From: Vulcanimicrobiota bacterium
GTDB taxonomy: Bacteria; Vulcanimicrobiota; Vulcanimicrobiia; Vulcanimicrobiales; Vulcanimicrobiaceae
Length of the DNA: 9,344 bases
Direction of reading: 5' to 3'
Assembly (NCBI GenBank): GCA_030043675.1
Contig: JASHXG010000296.1
Span: 1 to 9,344, forward strand
Below are positions 7,007 to 9,344 of the stretch, piece after piece. Numbering within the stretch: the first letter of the stretch is position 1; each line of letters starts with the position of its first letter. The notes below the pieces were generated by a model. The model saw only the letters and a program-made list of their open reading frames with translations, was not told the DNA's origin and searched no databases. The position numbers and the translations under genes were made by a program.

Positions 7007-8002
7007 GTGCGGCATCGATACATTTGTCGGGACGTGAATGCGTTCGTGGGAGTCTTCGTGATGACCGCCGCAGCCTGCGTGCTCGCGGCGTGCTCGGGCG
7101 GCGCAACCCCCTCCCAATCCCCGCCGCTCTCGGAGATCGCACGCTCCGGCCTGGCGCCGGCTTTGCTCTCGCACGTGCATCTCGGCTCGGCTCGGGCTAA
7201 GGTCAAGCCCCAACGAATACGGTACAAGGGTCTGCGAGACTTGTACGTCTCCGACATCGGAAACGATGACGTCGTCCTGTTAAAAAACAAGAGCTACGCA
7301 GACGTCGACACACTGACCAACGGTATCTACGGTCCGGACGGTGCCTTCATCGACAGGCACGGCAACTTCTACGTCGCCAACTTCGAGGACGTGAACATTG
7401 TCGAGTACGCGCCGCATGGGACGAAGCCGAAGTTCACGTACAGCGCGGGCATGACGGATCCCGTGGATGTAACCGTCGACGGCCACGGAAACGTCTACGA
7501 AGCCGACTACCTAGGCGGGTTTGTCGCCGAGTACGCGCAGAAGAGCAACACGCAGCTCTACCAGTGTTCTCCGGGCGAGGTGGAGGGAGTGGCCGTCGAC
7601 CAGAGTGGCGACGTCTTTGTCGATTTCGGATCCTCCATCGTCGAGTACACCGGCGGACTGAGCGGATGCACCGCCACGCCGCTCGGAGTAACGCTCGAGT
7701 CGGCCGGCGGCATGGCGATCGATCGGCACGATAACCTTCTCGTCTGCGACCAACTCGGGCAAGCGGTAGACGTCATCGCTCCCCCGTACACCAGCGTGAC
7801 GCGCGTCCTCCAATCCGGCTACGCACCCTTCCACGTCACGATCAACAAAGATAACCGGCTCGCTTTCGTGGCGTCGGTCGACGAGGCCGCGGTGTACGTG
7901 GTTGACTACGCGACCGGCGGAGCGCTCGCGACGCTCGCGGGCAAGGCATACGGCCTTTCGGATCCGGTTGCTGCCGTCTACGGGCCGAACGACGCTCATT
8001 AG
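7007..8002 (+). CDS. Beta-propeller lipoprotein with six NHL/YVTN-like repeats
   Basis: From GTG 7007 the protein has 331 residues. An Arg-containing N-terminus, a hydrophobic stretch and the lipobox LAAC (Cys29) predict a lipoprotein. After a Ser/Pro-rich linker, about six repeats of near 42 residues run from residue 79 to the end. Each opens with a strand like LYVSD, FYVAN, VYEAD, VFVDF, LLVCD or LAFVA and contains a PxxVxVDxxGN-type turn, as in NHL and SMP-30-like propellers. The repeats are more diverged than those of the next gene, and six is a legitimate blade number, though a seventh could be split. No catalytic residues can be assigned; such proteins usually bind ligands or partners at the cell surface. 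The gene is divergent from 6349-6906, and the next propeller gene begins 95 bases downstream in the same direction. Confidence 0.88.
   Translation: MRHRYICRDVNAFVGVFVMTAAACVLAACSGGATPSQSPPLSEIARSGLAPALLSHVHLGSARAKVKPQRIRYKGLRDLYVSDIGNDDVVLLKNKSYADVDTLTNGIYGPDGAFIDRHGNFYVANFEDVNIVEYAPHGTKPKFTYSAGMTDPVDVTVDGHGNVYEADYLGGFVAEYAQKSNTQLYQCSPGEVEGVAVDQSGDVFVDFGSSIVEYTGGLSGCTATPLGVTLESAGGMAIDRHDNLLVCDQLGQAVDVIAPPYTSVTRVLQSGYAPFHVTINKDNRLAFVASVDEAAVYVVDYATGGALATLAGKAYGLSDPVAAVYGPNDAH
7241..7999 (+). repeat. Six tandem propeller repeats at protein level
   Basis: Repeat units start near residues opening LYVSD, FYVAN, VYEAD, VFVDF, LLVCD and LAFVA. Similarity is clear at the protein level but not as DNA repeats, so the duplications are old. 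Confidence 0.75.
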
Positions 8003-8084
8003 CGGCGCTAGAGCCGAAGGCATCGGCGTTTCCAACTCGAAGTTTGGCGGAAATCCGCGTCGATCGTCCGTCTTCGCGACGGGG

Positions 8085-8090
8085 AAGGAA
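8085..8090 (+). promoter_or_regulatory. Ribosome binding site of the second propeller gene
   Basis: AAGGAA, in the ten bases ggggaaggaa (8081-8090), sits six bases before ATG 8097. It rejects an upstream in-frame ATG at 7902 that would overlap the preceding gene by 100 bases. A short stem, CCGTC (8068-8072) with GACGG (8078-8082), lies immediately before it. No strong terminator or promoter is evident in the 94-base gap. Confidence 0.75.
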
Positions 8091-8096
8091 ATCAGA

Positions 8097-9140
8097 ATGC
8101 CGCGTTGCGGTCTTCTTTGTCGAGGATCGTTGGTTGCTTTGCTCCTCGCCGCTTGCTCTGCCGGGAACAACGCCGTCGTCCCGTCGAGCGGGTCGTTCGA
8201 TGTCGCGCGCCACGAGAGTTCGGTCGTTCCTGCCACGGCGGGAAAGATCGCGGTTGCGAACTATTACGCCAGCACCGTGACGCTCTACGCGGCCGGCGGG
8301 AAGCCTGAGCTTCGGACGATCTCCGATGGAATCGCCTATCCCAACTCGCTGGTCTTCGATAAATCCGGCAACTTGTACGTCGGCAACTTTGGAACGCCGA
8401 ACGGCAGCTTCAACAGCACCATTTCGGTCTATTCACCGGGCGGCACCTCGCCCGTGCGCACGATCACCGAGGGTCTGCTTGGGCCCTACGCCATGGCAAT
8501 CGGCCCAGACGGAAAGCTCTACGTCGCGAACTACGGCGGAAGCACGGTGAGCGTCTACGCGCGCGGATCGACGCAGGTGCTCCAATCGATTTCAAAAGGA
8601 GTCAACCGCCCCGAATCGCTCGCCTTCGACGCGGCGGGGAATCTCTACGTCGGAAACTGGGGCGGCAATACCGTTACGATCTATTCGCCGGGCAAAGCAT
8701 CGCCGCGGAACACGATTAAAACCGAGATTTCGCGGCCCAGCGGGCTCGCTGTCGATAGCGCCGACGACCTGTACGTGGCCAATCAGCACGGCAATTACGT
8801 CTCGATCTATGAACCCGGCAAGAGAGGCACCCCCGAGCTGATCCACAACGGCGTGCATCAGCCGCTCGCGCTTATCTCCAGCTCCTCGGGCGAGCTGTAC
8901 GTCCTGAACTTCGCTAGCAACAGCGTCACGGTTTACTCGGAGCAGACCCGCTCGCTCGAACGTAAAATTCTACAGGGCGTGGCGTGCCCGACCACGATGG
9001 CGTTAAGCGCGTCAAGCTTGCTGTACGTCGCAAACAGCTGTCCGAGCTCGGTCTCGGTCTATGGAGCAAGCAGCAGCGTGCCGTTGCGTTCCATCACGAA
9101 CGGCATCGACGGTCCCTCTGCCATCGCGATCGCGCCGTAG
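8097..9140 (+). CDS. Seven-bladed beta-propeller lipoprotein (NHL/YVTN-like)
   Basis: This 347-residue protein has a short lipoprotein signal ending in LLLAAC (Cys20), so export and lipid anchoring are expected. After a 29-residue linker, seven repeats of about 43 residues fill residues 50-347. The consensus is LYVANxxxxTVSVYxPGxxxPxRTIxxGIxxPxxLAFDxxGN, seen almost unmodified in repeats three and four. Seven such units would close a complete seven-bladed propeller. NHL/YVTN propellers of this kind bind proteins, carbohydrates or cell-surface ligands; no enzymatic residues are apparent. The second repeat carries a five-to-six residue insertion (TPNGSFNS). The gene is followed after 12 bases by a phosphoesterase lipoprotein in the same reading frame, so the two are almost certainly co-transcribed and may act together on the outer surface; that partnership is inference. 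Confidence 0.92.
   Translation: MPRCGLLCRGSLVALLLAACSAGNNAVVPSSGSFDVARHESSVVPATAGKIAVANYYASTVTLYAAGGKPELRTISDGIAYPNSLVFDKSGNLYVGNFGTPNGSFNSTISVYSPGGTSPVRTITEGLLGPYAMAIGPDGKLYVANYGGSTVSVYARGSTQVLQSISKGVNRPESLAFDAAGNLYVGNWGGNTVTIYSPGKASPRNTIKTEISRPSGLAVDSADDLYVANQHGNYVSIYEPGKRGTPELIHNGVHQPLALISSSSGELYVLNFASNSVTVYSEQTRSLERKILQGVACPTTMALSASSLLYVANSCPSSVSVYGASSSVPLRSITNGIDGPSAIAIAP
8244..9137 (+). repeat. Seven tandem propeller repeats at protein level
   Basis: The units open with KIAVANYY, LYVGNFGT, LYVANYGG, LYVGNWGG, LYVANQHG, LYVLNFAS and LYVANSCP. All share a TVSVY-like second strand and a GI/GV turn followed by Pro. They are much more alike than the repeats in the preceding propeller gene, suggesting later duplication or stronger constraint. 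Confidence 0.88.
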
Positions 9141-9152
9141 CGGCCTCCGTGT

Positions 9153-9344
9153 ATGACGCCGTCACTTCCGGGCCGCTGTCTGAGCGCTTGCGCGGCGCTG
9201 GCGATGCTCGCCGGTTGCTCGCTGGGATCGCAATCGTTACCCGCGATGCAGAGCCGCACGGTCTTGACGTCGCTGAACTCGACCGGCGCCGGCAAGATCA
9301 AGCACATCGTCTATATCGTGCAGGAGAACCGCAGCTTCGATAAC
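9153..9344 (+). CDS. N-terminal fragment of a second PF04185 phosphoesterase lipoprotein
   Basis: Sixty-four codons are present before the window ends. The peptide starts MTPSLPGRCLSACAAL, has a lipobox LAGC with Cys22, and after a short Ser/Thr-rich linker reaches KIKHIVYIVQENRSFDN (residues 48-64). That last block is the opening metal-binding signature of PF04185 phosphoesterases, with Glu58-Asn59 as likely ligands. It aligns with HVVIIVQENRTPDN of the complete family member at 1670-3055, so the two are paralogues, here with the more usual Ser-Phe after the Arg. No clear Shine-Dalgarno precedes the ATG. It begins 12 bases after the propeller stop and in the same frame, so it may depend on translation of that gene. 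The catalytic residues further on are outside the window. Confidence 0.9.
   Translation, partial: MTPSLPGRCLSACAALAMLAGCSLGSQSLPAMQSRTVLTSLNSTGAGKIKHIVYIVQENRSFDN

Noticed and set aside
8013..8027. Possible terminator GCCGA-aggca-TCGGC after the first propeller gene
   Set aside because: The stem is only five pairs and no T-run follows, so it does not stand out from background in GC-rich DNA.
7902..8096. Longer N-terminus for the second propeller protein from ATG 7902
   Set aside because: It would overlap the preceding gene, bury the lipoprotein signal inside the protein, and ignore the well-placed AAGGAA before 8097.

Overview
The window is a GC-rich, densely packed bacterial chromosomal segment with both strands in use, intergenic gaps of at most about 200 bases, Shine-Dalgarno-led starts (GGAG, AAGGA) and several GTG starts. 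I see no phage, transposon, plasmid, CRISPR, tRNA or rRNA signal. The mix of many lipobox lipoproteins, serial NHL/YVTN-like beta-propellers, two phosphoesterase (PF04185) lipoproteins, a DUF2079 membrane protein and a prfB with an intact frameshift site resembles genomes of under-sampled soil phyla such as Candidatus Eremiobacterota (WPS-2). That placement is inference from gene style, not from a marker tree.

Layout, left to right. Bases 1-80 (minus) hold the first 26 codons of a gene with an early CxxC, possibly a family 4 uracil-DNA glycosylase. A 201-base gap follows, carrying an imperfect 32-base inverted repeat. Then comes a minus-strand UPF0145/YbjQ-like gene (282-617), divergent from a family 9 glycosyltransferase (663-1631). 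The glycosyltransferase is followed closely by a PF04185 phosphoesterase lipoprotein (1670-3055). Tail to tail with it, one base apart, is a minus-strand unit in which prfB (4388-5489, with a programmed +1 frameshift) is translationally coupled by a 4-base overlap to a DUF2079 multipass membrane protein (3057-4391).

Divergent from prfB is a 256-residue protein with a Met-rich helix and a GDPH motif (5582-6352). It converges on a small exported protein (6349-6906) so tightly that both stop codons share one CTAG. The right end is an envelope cluster on the plus strand: a six-repeat propeller lipoprotein (7007-8002), a seven-repeat propeller lipoprotein (8097-9140) and the start of a second PF04185 phosphoesterase lipoprotein (9153 to the window edge).

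Functionally, the window mixes housekeeping (RF2, possibly a DNA repair glycosylase) with envelope functions: a glycosyltransferase, a DUF2079 membrane protein and four predicted lipoproteins. The recurring partners are phosphoesterase and propeller lipoproteins, which suggests extracytoplasmic phosphate-ester hydrolysis next to propeller scaffolds or binding proteins; this is inference. The least explained gene is the GDPH protein at 5582-6352.
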